Origin: Neonectria sp. B-13
Lineage: Eukaryota; Ascomycota; Sordariomycetes; Hypocreales; Nectriaceae
Length of the DNA stretch: 64,000 nucleotides
Assembly (NCBI GenBank): GCA_002682825.1
Contig: NOKP01000004.1
Span: forward strand, 1,485,607-1,549,606
Direction: 5' to 3'
Shown here piece by piece: positions 47,544 to 59,932 of this stretch (position 1 is the stretch's first letter; each line of letters begins with the position of its first letter). The position numbers were made by a program, and so were the translations under genes. The notes beneath the pieces were generated by a model. The model saw only the letters and a program-made list of their open reading frames with translations. It searched no databases and was not told where the DNA came from.

Positions 47544-50500
47544 TCACAACCATGTTCCGCTTTTGACAAGCTGGTTCTTGTGAGGGAAACATCGAGTGCG
47601 CAGGCGGCTGAAAACCCCGCTATCATCTCTAAGTGATGCTGGATCAACACGAACCACATGAGGATCTATCTCAACGCCTAAATGTACCTCGCCGTCGAGT
47701 CCAATATACCGTCCAAAACTGAATGTTCGAGACCCAAGTCCTCTTGTCCTGTTATATGAAGAACTTGCAAGTCTGCTTGCTGAGATATACGCCAGTATGG
47801 AGCCAAGAGTAGTCGGCATGCGTGGAAGGACGAAGCTGACAGCACGGGCATAAAATAGCAGTGCAACAACAAGGTTGAGCCCAAGAACGGTCAGCGAGAT
47901 AATGTATGAGACATCTTCCATGAAAATTCTAATTTCCTGGGTGTGACGAGTGGCGGTGATTGGCTTTCCCGTTTCGTTTTGATCGAAGAGTTGTTGGTTC
48001 AAGCTCAGCAGTATCGCGTAAAGTCGGCGGTAAACGTCCTCCACCAGAGGAAGCATCTCATTCGGGTCTGGAACTGGTGTAGTGGGATCAAGCAGTGATC
48101 TTGATCCTGTCTTCAGCATCAAAAAATAGTTCATCCAGCCTCTGGAAAGTGTGTCGTTGTGCCAGCTGGCAAATATCTGATCCCACTGGTAGTTCGCCTG
48201 GGTGATCAGTTCCTGCGTGTGGATCTCTGAGTCAGGGTAGTCTAGAGTTCTTTTCAATTTGCTTGTCCTGTTGTAGGATAAGACATGTCCATCCGAATCA
48301 ATCGTGACATTGAACATTGCTGTTTCGAATATTGGGCGGCAAATCAGGAGACTCGCTGTTACAGTCCCATTGACATCAGACCCGTTGAGAGTTCGTCCCC
48401 ATCCCATGACCAAAGATTTTTCGCAATTGCTAGGTCCGTTGGCTGGAGTAAGAGTCTTGACATACTCTGAAGCTGACACGCCGCTAGAGCGAGTCCCAGC
48501 ATCTCGAAAGTCGATGATTGCAGCTTCGAGGGGCTTTCGGCACTTCAGCGGATCCTCGTCTGAATTCAAGATGGGCAATTTGAAAGGCGCTATTGGTGTA
48601 CAGTTTGCGTTGGCCCCAAATCCTCTTGTAGTTATTTTATAGGTATTTCCGGTCTTTGTTCGAATAGAATCGGGAATCTTGTACCTCTGGAAGAAGTACT
48701 CTTGTGATACCCATGCTGGGAGTGTGGTACCAGTCGACATGTTCGCCAAAGCAACGTACATATGGTCCTGGTAAATGGGTGATGAAATGAGACTGGCGCT
48801 TAAAGATGAGTCGAAGTTAAACACTGAGTAGTTGTCGAACCTAGGACCAAATGCTGGTTGGAAGGTGTCCTGGTAGTGGGCTATCATCGGCCGCTCGTTG
48901 AACAAAGAACCCAGTCCGACTGCAAGAACATTGGCTAGCAGTGCCATTGAGCAAACCAGAACTAGAACAAAATGCCTAGATTTGATTGCCCTGAACAAAA
49001 CGAGCTGGGGAGGGAGAGAAGTGTACGTGGCGTCAATCGAGATTGACGATCTTGCGTTCCCTTCCCAGAGATTCTTGAATGGCTGCAGCACACAGAGCAT
49101 TCTGTTCAACAACACCCAGAAAGGCTCAATCAATGTAGCGAATATTGTTGGAATATAATTCTCCAAAAGTTGCAAAACCTCAAAGTTTTCGGATGGGCGA
49201 TAGAGTCCTGATTAGTGTTAGACGTTGTCTCATTATGGCTCTGAAGCCTGCTTACCTTTAAGTTTCTTTTCTTGTTCTTTTAAGTAGCAGATGCCAGTGA
49301 TTCCAGCGGCAAGCACCACCACAAAAAGTGACCCAGTCCATCTCCTCAATACCCACGGCCGCACCGGTTCATAGTAGCCCTTTTGTGGAGTCAAGCTCTG
49401 CTCAGTCAATTTAGATGAGTCCGGCTGTGACCTGTAAATTACTATGCGAGTACACTTTGACGGGCGATCATAGATAAGACGGAACTCGTCTTTTCGGAAT
49501 TCTTCCATCAAAGACTGCTCGTTGGCGTTGTCCATTGTTTGGAATGAACGGAGCAGTTCAGGGCTATCTCGAAAAATGTCGATGTGCCTTCCCAATGACG
49601 AAGGATTCATCGGCAAGTTACTCGGGGCAGTACGGCTGAACCAGAGCACAAGAGCCGTGAAAAGCGCAACGATACCCAGAAGGCATTCGACAGACGTTGC
49701 GAAAGCCCTGCTAACAACCACACCCTGGAGAGAAAAGTGGACTGATGCAGTAGTGTTGGATATATCCGTGTTGTTGATAAGCAGGTCGTCAACAGCAACG
49801 GAAAACAGGTGTTGGTGCGCGTCGTAGTAGACCTTTTCAAGTATTTTGGAGGACGAATAGTCAGTGATTGCCAAGTCCCGCCCTGCCAAAGCAAAGCCTA
49901 CCATGTTGGAGACAGGCTTCGTCAACCCGGTGTCATTGATTCGGGGTTGTTGCTCAACGACGTTGTTGAATGGCCAATCTCTAGTTGTGACGTTTTGAGA
50001 TATTCCATTTCCAAGGAGAAATTCGAATGCAGTGGAATTGAATTCTCTTTCAGTCAGATGTTCCCGGGGCGACAAGGCTTGAATAGAATCACCAACTGGT
50101 TCGAGGCTTGAGGAGTCCATTGTGACAAGGACTTTCTGCTTATGATATTCAGGCTGACAATAGAGGGCTGTGAGGTTGAAGTCTGGGGTTATCGAATTTG
50201 GGACCGGAACTGGTGTCGCCCAAATTGCCAAGAACTGGTGAGTTGAGTTAGACGTTTTGGGGCATTCCGGGCCCGCTAAAGCATAGTCCGAATATGGGCT
50301 GTTCGAATAGCCAATGTAAAGCATTGTAAAGTTTGCGTTTGTGTTAAAGGAAATGGTCATGTTGCATCCCTGGCCGTTGAGGAAGTAGAAGGATGCCTTG
50401 CTCCGAGGTCCGTCCTTCACTATCTCAGCTGGCCAACAACTCAACTCAGTCGAAAGCTTTGTTGTCTCTGCCGTCCAGTTCGTTGCAACTGCGGCAGGCG

Positions 50501-51330
50501 CTGGGTCTTTCTCGAGGTAGAATGGAAGCAACGCATATTTGGATGTCGTGAACGAAGGGTACGGTTGACCAAGCCATCCAATCGCGTAGCCAGTGTTGAG
50601 AATTTTTGGGCTGAGAAGCGGTTCTTGCTCAAACAGGGGAAGTAATTGCGACCTCGTATTGATTGTTGCTTGCACTGTCTGTGGAACGGCACTCGTTCCT
50701 AGCAGAGCACTTTGCAATGGAGTGAGCAGCCAAAAAACAATAACCATGGCAGTACCAGCGAAAAAAACGGGCCAGTGCCTGTACTGATGTTAGCCAACAA
50801 TCCCTCCTCTCCAATGGAGACTGGTCTTACTTCTTTTTGGCAGCTTTGAAGGGAACTGAAGCAACAAAGTCATACTGGTAGTCCAGAAAGATCGAATCCT
50901 CGGCTTTGGCTCCTTTGGGCTTCGAGAGCTCAAACCACGGTTGCATCCGTTTCGCGTCCAGATCGATCCAGCTCCATATTATGCTGTACAGAACAGCGAT
51001 AATGTTGGGCACGTAGAGATAACTGATCTTAACGTATTGGGGCATATCGTCCAGGGATGTCGATAATGACAGGCCGCCCTGGGCCTTGCTTCGCTGGGCG
51101 AGAGTCTCGATGACGCCGGCGAGGAGAAGGGTGAGAACGGTAACACCAACGAGGGTCGGTGTTGACAGGGAGAGTGGCTTCCAGCCGTTGTTTGATTCCT
51201 TTTTAGATGCCATGCTTTTGACACTCTGGAATGGCTGGGATTTCTTCTCCGCAGTAGCAGACTCGGCGGTAGATTTGACAGCAGTGTTGTAGGACACATC
51301 TTGTGCCACCTGTTCCCAGATGGAGACCAT
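47544..51330 (-). CDS. Fungal DUF3433-type multi-pass membrane protein
   Basis: Three exons (51330-50831, 50778-49256, 49207-47544) give 1228 residues with joins KAAK-K-HWPVFFAG and EKKLK-G-LYRPSENFEVL. I chose the ATG at 51330 (MVSIWEQVAQD); the frame is open for 20 codons further up but has no ATG. About eight hydrophobic helices are visible: near residues 55-75, 100-122, 170-190, 410-430, 490-510, 565-590, 625-650 and 1075-1100. Two large loops between them are rich in N-x-S/T sequons (for example NMTISFNTNANFT, NNTDISNTT, NMSTG, NGSDVNGT) and are probably outside the cell. The repeated helix-loop-helix plan fits DUF3433, a family found in filamentous fungi. The function is unknown; a plasma-membrane location is inferred. 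Confidence 0.85.
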
Positions 51331-53635
51331 CTTGGAGTAGGGGACGCGAGCAAACGAAAGAACGAAAGAAAGGAGCGGCCGGCCACCCAAGAATCGGAAA
51401 AGTCCAAGAAAGAAGAGACGGTCGTGATGAAGCGAACGGCAGCTGGGGAACGTTCGCTGATGAAGACCTTCTCTCTGCTAGATCGTGGATACGAACCCAC
51501 TCCAAGTTCCAAGTCCGTGAACCTCCATTATCAGAGCCAACAGACACGGGAGAAGAAGGTAAACAGTCGGCACGGTAAAGTGAGAGAGAAGCTGTTAAGG
51601 CCAGTTCAAAATGCAAGTTGGACGAACGCTCCTCATGCGAAACGCGAAGCATGCCAGTCCCGGGGGCAAAGCCAATCTATTAGCCGCCGTCGGCTTATAT
51701 CTGACCAATTCGAGTGCTTGGGCAGACTGGTAGCTTGGTTTTACTGATCGACCACGTCTGTATTTGAACCAGCCCATCCTTCCCCAGCTTGGTCCCTGGT
51801 CCCTGTAGTCTTGGAGACGGTCGCATCAGATGCGGCCCCCGAGACGAAGGCCCGAGCCCGGGGCCAGACCTCACATGCGGCCGAGTCTGCGACCTGCGTT
51901 CGCAATAGCACCAGTAGCAAGGGGGTACGACAAAATCGGGTCAAGCCGGCCCCCAAAGCAAAAGACGATCCCGCATTTGCGGCCGACGGCGAGCAGACGC
52001 CGTGTTGACCACAAATGCGGGATCCAGAGAACGACAGCTCATCCACTGCGTCCAGCAACTCGCTGGCAGCGCCTGATTGGCCTGCAAGCTGCTATTTTCG
52101 ACGGGTAGGCGCCGAGCCTAATGTAACCGTGGCGCATCTTGACACGCTAGACTCGGGTTCCAGCTGCAAGGGGCACTGCGCTTTGGACGTTGATTTGCCT
52201 CCAGTGGAGTTGCTTCTGCGAGTTGACACAGTCTGTTAAGTCGATCGATGCTTGATGCAGTGGTGAGAAACTGTGGATGTGTGGTCAGTGGTGCAGATTG
52301 ATGATTAAGAATCCGGGTTCGTGAGCTGCCCAAGATGGTCTTGAAAGGCACATCATGCCCGTGCACATGGTGCCTCGTTCCTTCTCTCAATAATAATCTG
52401 GGGATGAGATGAAGAGTGGATGGCGGTGTGTGCTTAGTCATACACGTGGGACACGGCCAACTTGCATCTATCACAACTGGTCTAGCAGCGATGGAGATGT
52501 GGCGTTACCGATGCTACAGTAGTGAGTAGGCATGGCCAGTAAAGATGACTGGATTTCTATAAGAGGGTTAAAAGGCCATTAAGCTCATTAAGCTCTAGGG
52601 ACAATGAAATTAGGTTCCCCATTGTCCCCTGGGATAAGAGACCTTCTACTCATGATTCTGACTTATTCTTCATCACACACACACACCACGAGGTATCTCG
52701 GGAACGATCACTGTTCTCAAGATCGGCCACGACTTTGTTCAATCCAAATACAAATAATAGACGGAAGCCATGATTACTTCAAGCTCATCATCAATAGATG
52801 ACCCGTGCCAAACTCACCATCAACGTGAAGCCGACCCGACGACGCCTCTCAACTCCCCTTACCCTACAGACTTCCTAAGAACTACATGCAGCCCTCTCAA
52901 CAAGGAACCATGCATGTCAACCACCATCAATACTGAATGAGACATTCCGGTGACGTTCCTCGAGAATCACCTTAAATCATCACCAATCAGCACACTATCT
53001 ACTCACTTGTTACAACACGCCACCATGCGGGACATGCGCGCCTCCTTTTCTGCGGCTGCAAGCCACCTCTGCACTTTCTTCTCACTATTCGCGATGCTCT
53101 TAAACTGAAAATTCTCTTTTTTTGTGTGTTGACCACAGAACAAGACTAGAGACTTGGATTTAAAGTGATGCTTAATCGTACAATAATTAACATTGTCCCA
53201 TCTCCACAGGCCAAAGGGCCGTGTCCCATCGCGGCCTGCATGTCCCTTCACCCTCTGTCTTCAGCTGCTCCTCTGATCTTTGCTCGCTCCGCCCTTCCCT
53301 GTTCGAGATTGGAGACGAAGAAAATAGAAAGAACAAGGATATAGGTAGAAAATTCTGTGTTATTCCCACACGCCCGTATAATACCCCCTCCAGCGTGCCG
53401 CCATTCCAGCAGCAAAAGAATCCGCCCTTCGGAAAATAAAATAGAATAATGGGTTCTTTGCGTGTTCGACACGACGCCACCAACGCCGAAATGTTTGTAT
53501 CAATGTAAGAGTCGCCTCTTCGGGAAGTTGCGCAGAAAATTAAGAGTCTCGTGGAATCGTTGTCTGTATGCCAGTGCCAATGTAGGCTCTTCGTTCATCC
53601 AACCGCTTGTCGTTGTCGTTGTCCCTCGGGGGTGC
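51331..53635. other. Upstream region of the DUF3433 gene
   Basis: No credible coding frame is present over 2.3 kb. The left end should be the DUF3433 promoter. Notable pieces are a GC-rich block (51800-52060) with a perfect 13-bp inverted repeat, and a short CA run near 52674-52686. The right end is probably the 3' flank of SMI1. Confidence 0.5.
51967..52024. repeat. Perfect 13-bp inverted repeat with a 32-bp loop
   Basis: The left arm gatcccgcatttg (51967-51979) is matched exactly by caaatgcgggatc (52012-52024). It could form a cruciform or RNA hairpin or be a paired protein-binding site. It lies about 640 bp upstream of the DUF3433 start and has no coding context. Confidence 0.7.
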
Positions 53636-55372
53636 CTAGATCTCAATCGTCTTCATCGACTCGTCTGCCGTCTCGGGCTGCTTTCCGTTCGCTTTGGGCA
53701 CCTCAATGTCCTTATCCTTGAGGAGGTCTGATTCTACACGGGGCAAGGTGCCGACCTTTGGGCCTTTGCTGTCGGTGCTTTGCCGAGGAGTCTCGACCTC
53801 GACCAGCTTCTCGGGCTCGATGATGCCGCTGGCGATCTCCGGGATGCTCAGTTCCTCCGTCACTCTACTTAGGGGGGTAGCGGCCTTCCCGTAACTAGGT
53901 CGCATAGGGCTCGTTAGGGGTGACGAGCCACTGAGGCGCTGCATAGATCGCCCGCGTGCGTCGCCACCGTCGACAGGGCTGGCGTAGGGTGACGAGGAGC
54001 GGGAGCCGAGGGGAGAGTTGGACTTGCCCCGGGGGGCCATTGACTTCCGGTTGGCGGCGCGGCGTCCGTACTTCTGGTCCATTCTCCATCGCAGAATGCT
54101 GAAATAGGGGGGCTCAACTCGCGTCTCCTTAAACTCTCGCAGTTTGAGCTCGCTGGTGTCCTCGTCCACGTACCACTTGCCGCTGTTGAGGTCATCGGCA
54201 ACCATGGACAGCAGCGCCGACCAGGAACGAGCCACGACGTACTTGGTATCGAAATCGCGGCCAAACAAGATGATCTGACCCCACTGGCCACCGGGACCGG
54301 GAGCCACATCGACGGCAAGGTTGTTACCGCCCCAGTCTCGCACCAGGGGGATCCAGCCGGCATGTGCGTAGGCCTTCTGGACGCTGTTGGGAGGCACGCA
54401 GTCCTGGCGAGAAATGAGATCCTGACGCCAGACGCCGGGGCTGCTGCCACCACCGCCTCCTTGCCTCGATGAGGATGCCTCACTGCTGCCACCAAATGCC
54501 TTGGAGGGCGTGGAGGGCTTCGCGACGGTAGTTTCGAGCAGGTATTGATGGTTGACCTTCCTCCAGTTCTCCCACTCTTGTACAATTTCCTCGCAGTCCA
54601 GCAGCATGGAGCTAAAGATGATTCCAGTTGGGTTTCCACCTCGCTCTTGGCCATCGTGGGCCATTAGCGAATCTCGCACGTCTTGGGGAAGTGAACAGTC
54701 CAGCTGGTGCTCGAGGTCGTTCAGGTCGTTGTTGGTAGCACCTTCACACAGCTGATCGTACAATTCGGGGTAGTTCTCGTCGGCCCAGGCATCTATCCGT
54801 CTCCACGAGTGGGCGACCGGGGGAGGAGGGGGCAGGCCGTCCTGGAAGCTCTGCATCGGGACATCACCAGGGCTCTGGACCTCGAAGCCATCGCCTTGGC
54901 TGGCATTGCGCGCGGCAATGCCCCTCAGGCCAGGAGAGTAAGGAGCGTTTCCGGGGCTTGTGGGAGTATAGGGAGCGTTGTTGGAAGGGACGGAAAGGCC
55001 GTTGGCGGGGGATGCGCGGCCAGACTCGTCGGAATAGGGGGAGGAAACGTCGTGTCGCGAGTCGGAGGCGGTGGCGACGCCAGTGAGGATGTCGCTACGG
55101 CCGTTTTGCAGGGGGACGTGGCGGCCGGTGCGATGGGGTGAGTCGAAGGTAGAATCTGGAGAGTGGACTGGTTAGCGGGCGAGTCGCGCGGGTAACGGGA
55201 TCAGGCAATGAGGGCGCATACGTCTGTCATTGCTGGTCATGGCATGCCAGATTGAGCGGCAGGCTTCACCGAAGCTGAACAAGGACGAATGGTTAGCGAT
55301 CGTAGATGGAGGACAAGTATTGAGAGTAATGCAAGAATGGACAGTCAGGAGGCGAGCAACTTACGAGTCCAT
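53636..55372 (-). CDS. SMI1: Cell-wall assembly regulator SMI1/KNR4 (SUKH domain)
   Basis: Knr4/Smi1 coordinates glucan-synthase gene expression and the cell-wall integrity pathway in yeast. Three exons (55372-55365, 55274-55222, 55155-53636) give 526 residues. The first coding exon is only eight bases (ATGGACTC); splicing to the next gives MDSFGEACRSIWHAMTSNDRH, and both introns have GTANG donors, ctaac branch points and CAG acceptors. Residues about 21-120 are Ser/Pro/Asn/Gly-rich. The SUKH (SMI1/KNR4) domain spans roughly 135-335, with SWRRIDAWADENYPELYDQL, GWIPLVRDWGGNNLAVDVAPG, WGQIILFGRD and KYVVARSW. The last ~150 residues are disordered and Ser/Pro-rich, as in the yeast protein. A strong CT tract on its coding strand lies upstream. 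Confidence 0.93.
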
Positions 55373-57665
55373 GGTGGCAGCAACAGGGGGCTCCGGGCCA
55401 GAAGAGCACGTCGAGAAAAGGAGGATGCGAGCCTGTTGCTGTTTGTGTTGCTGGGTGGATCGGGAAGAGTTGTTGGCCAGGAAAAGGGGAAGAAAGTCGC
55501 GGTGGCGGTCGTGGCCGTAGGCCAAATCACGGGAGGAGGATCAAGTTGAAGGGGACCAGTGCCAATGCGAGCGCTAGAGCGAGTGTCTGAAAAGTTGCCG
55601 CCACTCGAGTTTCCCGCCCAAAAAAAATCCAGGGGAATGGAGCTCTGAGTAGGCGCAGCGACACGACGGGACGAGGGATGGATGAGGGAGTGGCCTCTGC
55701 CGCTCGGACGCGTGGGGTCGGGGAGTGGAAGTCGGGGAGTCTTCGGGATCGGGGGCGGGAGTTTTTGGCGGTGGCGGAGGTAGATGGGAGAGAGAGATAG
55801 TAGTAGTGGTGATGGTGATGACGACGGGAAGGGAGAAGAAGAAGAAGAGAAGGGGAAGAGAAGGAAAAGGGGAGAAGGAGCACGCGGCTAAATCCAGCGG
55901 AGAGGATTCGATTGACGCGCGACGGTCGACGGAGGGCAGGATTGTCGGGAGAGCGAGAGAGAGGATGGACGATTTAAGACCAACAAGGAGAGAGAAGAGA
56001 TGCGGAACCACCCCCTGGTCAATCAATCAATGAATCGGTCCTTGGTGTGGGCGGCCCCCTGGGTCGGGTATGTGGGAGGGAGTGGGCTAGGTACTGGACT
56101 CTTAGAGTTGGTACGGAGTACTTGTTAGGATAATTAAGTCTCCTGTTGTTGTTGATTGTCTCTCGTCGTCCACAGTCACCGGTATCAGGAGCGTTGTGTG
56201 ATTTTTCAGTGGAGGTCGTCGGGTTCATTCAGACATCCACCTGTCCCGGGTACTACTGAAGTATAGTGCAGTGCAGTGCAGTACAGTGCAGCCCAGGCAT
56301 CAGTGCAGTGCAGCGTACCGTAGGTTGTTTGTCCCTACACCTTTGTGGAGAAAGACTGCGGAAGTAATGAGATGGATGGATCTCGAAGAGAGGGGCGGAA
56401 ATACAGTGGAAAAGGAGATAGGGGAACGCATCCAACCACTCAAGTGCACCGAAAATAAAAGGTCGATGAAGGATCCTGGTCCAGCGCGATGCAACGCAGC
56501 CAACCGCCTGTGCTGCGCTGTTTGATGAATGACGAAGGCGATGGACAAGAAGTCGCTTGTTCGAGCAAGTCACTGCCTACTCGGTTGAACGAGTAAGAGA
56601 AATGAAAGAAGGGCATTCGACGCCACCGGCCGATGCGATGACACCTAGAAGTGCTCCCTTCGCATAGAGTAATTAGCCAACCATGTCGCGGATCATGACG
56701 GATGCCGCTCTCAAGATTTCAAGGACGACACTTATTTCGCGATCAACGTGTTTGACCCTGGATTAGGTGCCACCGGGACCACTGGCGGTACCTACTTAGG
56801 CCTACTAGCTCGCTCCCTAGAATCACAGAATCCCAGAAGCCCAGAAGCTCAGAAGCCCGCTCAACTCCGCTTTGCATCTTATTTTAGCGGCTGGTTTCGA
56901 GACGGCCGGGGCCCGGGGCGAGCGGCGCGGGCGTGCATTGGCGGGACACGGACACACAGGGACGAAGACGCAGCACGGGACACAGAGACGCAGCACGCGG
57001 CAGCAAGTTGCATCCAGCCAATGCAAGGTACCAAGTCGCTAAGGAGGCCGAGTTTCCAATGGACACCGGTATCATGCGGCGATGCTGCCCCGTGCTGTGC
57101 CATGGAGAGTTGGGCCGCTGACTAGCTTATTAGTGGGCGTGGTGACCTCCTGTTCCCCCAATATCCATGATCCATCCCATCCACTGACCGCCGGCCATTG
57201 GCAGCTGGTGAATTAAGCCTCACCTCAGGGGCTACGTACTGGTCCTACGTACGTACGTGTGGATGTGGACTGGTACATAGTCTAGAAGCGATAGAAGTCG
57301 CCGCAGCAGAAAACTCCACTCGAGTTCGCAACCTGCAGAGCTGATCTGGCGCGGGCATGGCCGATCCAACACATGCTGAACACCGAAGCATTGCAAGGGA
57401 CCGACTGACTTTTTGCACATGCTTGGGGAATCATCTGGAACTTCTGGAAGACTGGAACCCGCGGGATGCTTGTTTTGACTAACCCAGCAGTCAAGACGGT
57501 TAAACCCGTCAGCTGCCAAGACGATAGATTTCCTTTCAAGGGTCAACCTCCCCATCGCAGTGGAGTCGAATAATTAACGGGTTCCAGGGTTGTACACCTC
57601 TCTCTGTACGTACTGGAAGTGATTAGGCTTAGCTCCATCGCTGCTCTTGTTCGTCCAACGCTCAG
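55373..57665. other. Upstream region of SMI1, otherwise gene-free
   Basis: Apart from the CT tract, I see a degenerate tgcag simple repeat (56266-56290) and short imperfect repeats (cagaagc-type near 56830-56860; gacgcagcac near 56967-57000). A frame of 125 codons at 56748-57125 spans these repeats and is probably accidental. Confidence 0.45.
55795..55885 (-). promoter_or_regulatory. Polypyrimidine tract upstream of SMI1
   Basis: On the plus strand this is almost pure G/A (gga, gaa and agg runs), so it is CT-rich on the SMI1 coding strand, 420-510 bp upstream of the start codon. CT tracts of this kind mark promoters and transcription start zones of well-expressed filamentous-fungal genes. 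No factor can be assigned from sequence alone. Confidence 0.45.
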
Positions 57666-58191
57666 TCAAGGCAACGTATTGACATGTTGAGCGATCCTCT
57701 GAGCAGCCTCGGTTGCAGCCAGCTCCGTCACGTCGAATTCCAACCAACTTTCACCTCCAAACCGATACACGACCCCGGGGGTCGGTAAACTTGGCGTTTG
57801 CACTACCACGGCCTTCATCGACGACCCTCCTCAGGTTCTCCTTCAGAGCACAGTCCAGGATGATGGAACTGAAAGAAACACCCCGTTTTGTTGCATCATT
57901 TTCGTAACCCTGCGCAGCTGCACTACGATGATATCTGAAGATCGAGAGTCTGTAAATATCCATGTCGTATCCCGCGTGGCCTCAGATGTAGCGATGACGC
58001 CCAAGATGCAGACAGATCGGTCCGTATTGCGTGGTAATGTGGGGAGGGTCGCTCAACTAGTGGCGCAGCAGGACCGATCGAAAGATGATTATGGAATATC
58101 TTGGCTCCAGGGATGAGTTCTGAAGCTCTTGAGCGATGGGGAGCTTGCCGACACCAGGGTATCCGTTGATATAGATGAACAAACGGGGCAT
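57666..58191 (-). pseudogene. Decayed P-loop kinase-like gene
   Basis: Reading left from 58191, MPRLFIYINGYPGVGKLPIAQEL is an N-terminal Walker A (G-x-x-G-x-G-K-type, here GYPGVGK) followed by an apparent one-base loss. The frame then resumes as LIPGAKIFHNHL and LVERPSPHYHAIRTDL. Another shift leads to GVIATSEATRDTTWIFTDSRSSDI. A third restores SAAAQGYENDATKRGVSF and ALKENLRRVVDEGRGSANAKF. After a further gap, VYRFGGESWLEFDVTELAATEA runs to a stop at 57666-57668. Together the pieces line up in order as one small AAA/shikimate-kinase-like P-loop protein common in fungi, but no single frame or set of canonical introns connects them. At least three frameshifts and a deletion near the RFGGE block are needed, so the gene is inactive in this strain. 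Confidence 0.8.
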
Positions 58192-59932
58192 CTTTATAGG
58201 TGTTCCGCAAGATGCACAGATCAAGAGGAACGGTACCTAGTTTGTAGGTACAACCTGTCGGGAGTTAGATAGATGGACGCCAAAGAGCACAAGTCCTTTT
58301 TCAATTGGGCGCGAGTGGTGAGCTGTTGGAGAGAGAGGTGGATATAGTAGGCAATGGCAGCTGGTGAACTTATGCGACCTAGCTTCCCCGATAGGAGTTT
58401 GACTTTAAAGCGTAGATGACTGAGTCGCGACACGTACCCAACTCAAGGTTGGCCAGTTACAAGGTGCTCGTTTGCCCAAAGAAGGAATGCATGTTTTGCC
58501 GTTGAAGTTTACATAAAAGAGAGCTCCCCCAAAAAGCACGCACGTCAAGTTATCGCGTGTAGGAGCCTAGGCATGGCGTCTAGTCAATGGATTTCGAGCG
58601 GCTTCCTACAAAGCCAACAGGTCACCAGTCTCAAAATTCCAATTATGAGCCGTACCTGGATATTCTGCTGAGTTCTGGGCCGCCGTTCGATCTCAAGCAA
58701 TATAAGAATTTATGATTGAAATATGAAGACGGGCTTTCTTTGTCACCGAGCTGATAGACTACGTGCCAGCTCAGTCAAGCTAAAAGCGGCGAGGCTCCGA
58801 GACGGATACAGGTACGATGCAGGCTGGTAAAAGCTGTCCTGGAATCCCTCGGGTTCCTGGGGGGGGATACGATGTCTATTTCCATCAATCCTGAATCCAT
58901 CCCTCTTTGTGCTTTGTCCCCACTCCTAATTCTGGTCTGTCTCTCTGGCGGAATGGATCCACGTACGTGGCTTATCCTAGCCTCACAAAGAAGACTCGTA
59001 CGCAGCCAAAAATAAAAAGAAGCAAGTCTCAGGGTGGTGGTTCACTTTACTTGCCCCTTGTTTTTCTGGTTCCCGCAAAGGGATGTCTTACCTACGTACC
59101 TTAGCTGAAATGGCTAGGTTCAAGTTTTGAACGACGGTATGTTTGGACAGGTACGAAGTAGATGGCTATAATAAATCTAATATCAGCGTCACCATCTTCA
59201 TCACATCTCGTACGGGTCACTCACCTCGCCCCAACCCCTGTTCCTACAGCCCCGGCTTTATGCCCCATGCTCATGCTTTAACCATTGCACGGGGATCTAA
59301 TGCTCACTCTATCGCCGAAGAGAGCCTTCGCCACCAACTCCGGGCTGCCTCCCAACCACACACATCGTGACATTCGACATCAAGCTTCTCAGTAGCACCA
59401 AGATTTAAACAGCTGACGTGAGCCGCTACCGCCCCTCGCTTCCCCGCACTGGGCGTTTGCCCCTTGTGCTGGTGTGGTTGGAGTTGCTGCGTTGGAGATG
59501 ATGCATTGTTTCCATCGCTTGGTCGCACAACGAAGCGCTGAAGGGTGTCAACAACGCGTGGTCCCGGGGCTCGTTGCATTGGTTGACGTAGTAGCCATCA
59601 TGACAACACACCATTCACGAACAACTCACTGTTTCATCACGCCTCGCTCACTTGACGCGTCTGGGTTTGTGGAATGTCAACGCTGGTCCATGTAACCTAC
59701 AGGTGACATACGGTGCAGTGTTGCTCCACGTTTCTCGGCTGATATGCGCATGCGCATCTCGCATCCCCCATTCAAAACTGCGTTGCATTCGCGCTGATCT
59801 GCTCGGCTATTCGATAACATCTAGACTACCTCCATCATCATCTTATCATGCCAATTCCTCACAACCCATATACCCTCCAACTCCATCCAGTTCCTCTCCG
59901 AACCGAAATGTACCCTCAAATTCCGTCTCGTA
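58192..59932. other. Spacer between the pseudogene and the SEC8 3' end
   Basis: Open frames are short and have no recognisable content. The right end should be SEC8 3' untranslated sequence. No repeat or RNA gene is evident. Confidence 0.45.

Noticed and set aside
51480..51560. tRNA-like T-arm on the minus strand near ggttcgtatcc
   Set aside because: No pairing acceptor stem is found at the right distance, and no D-loop or anticodon arm is visible.
54707..55141. 144-codon Gly/Val-rich frame on the plus strand
   Set aside because: It is antisense to the Ser/Pro/Gly-rich N-terminal part of SMI1.
56266..56310. tgcag/gtgca repeats as a possible CRISPR-like or telomeric array
   Set aside because: The unit is a 5-bp degenerate simple repeat without spacers and does not match the TTAGGG telomere repeat.
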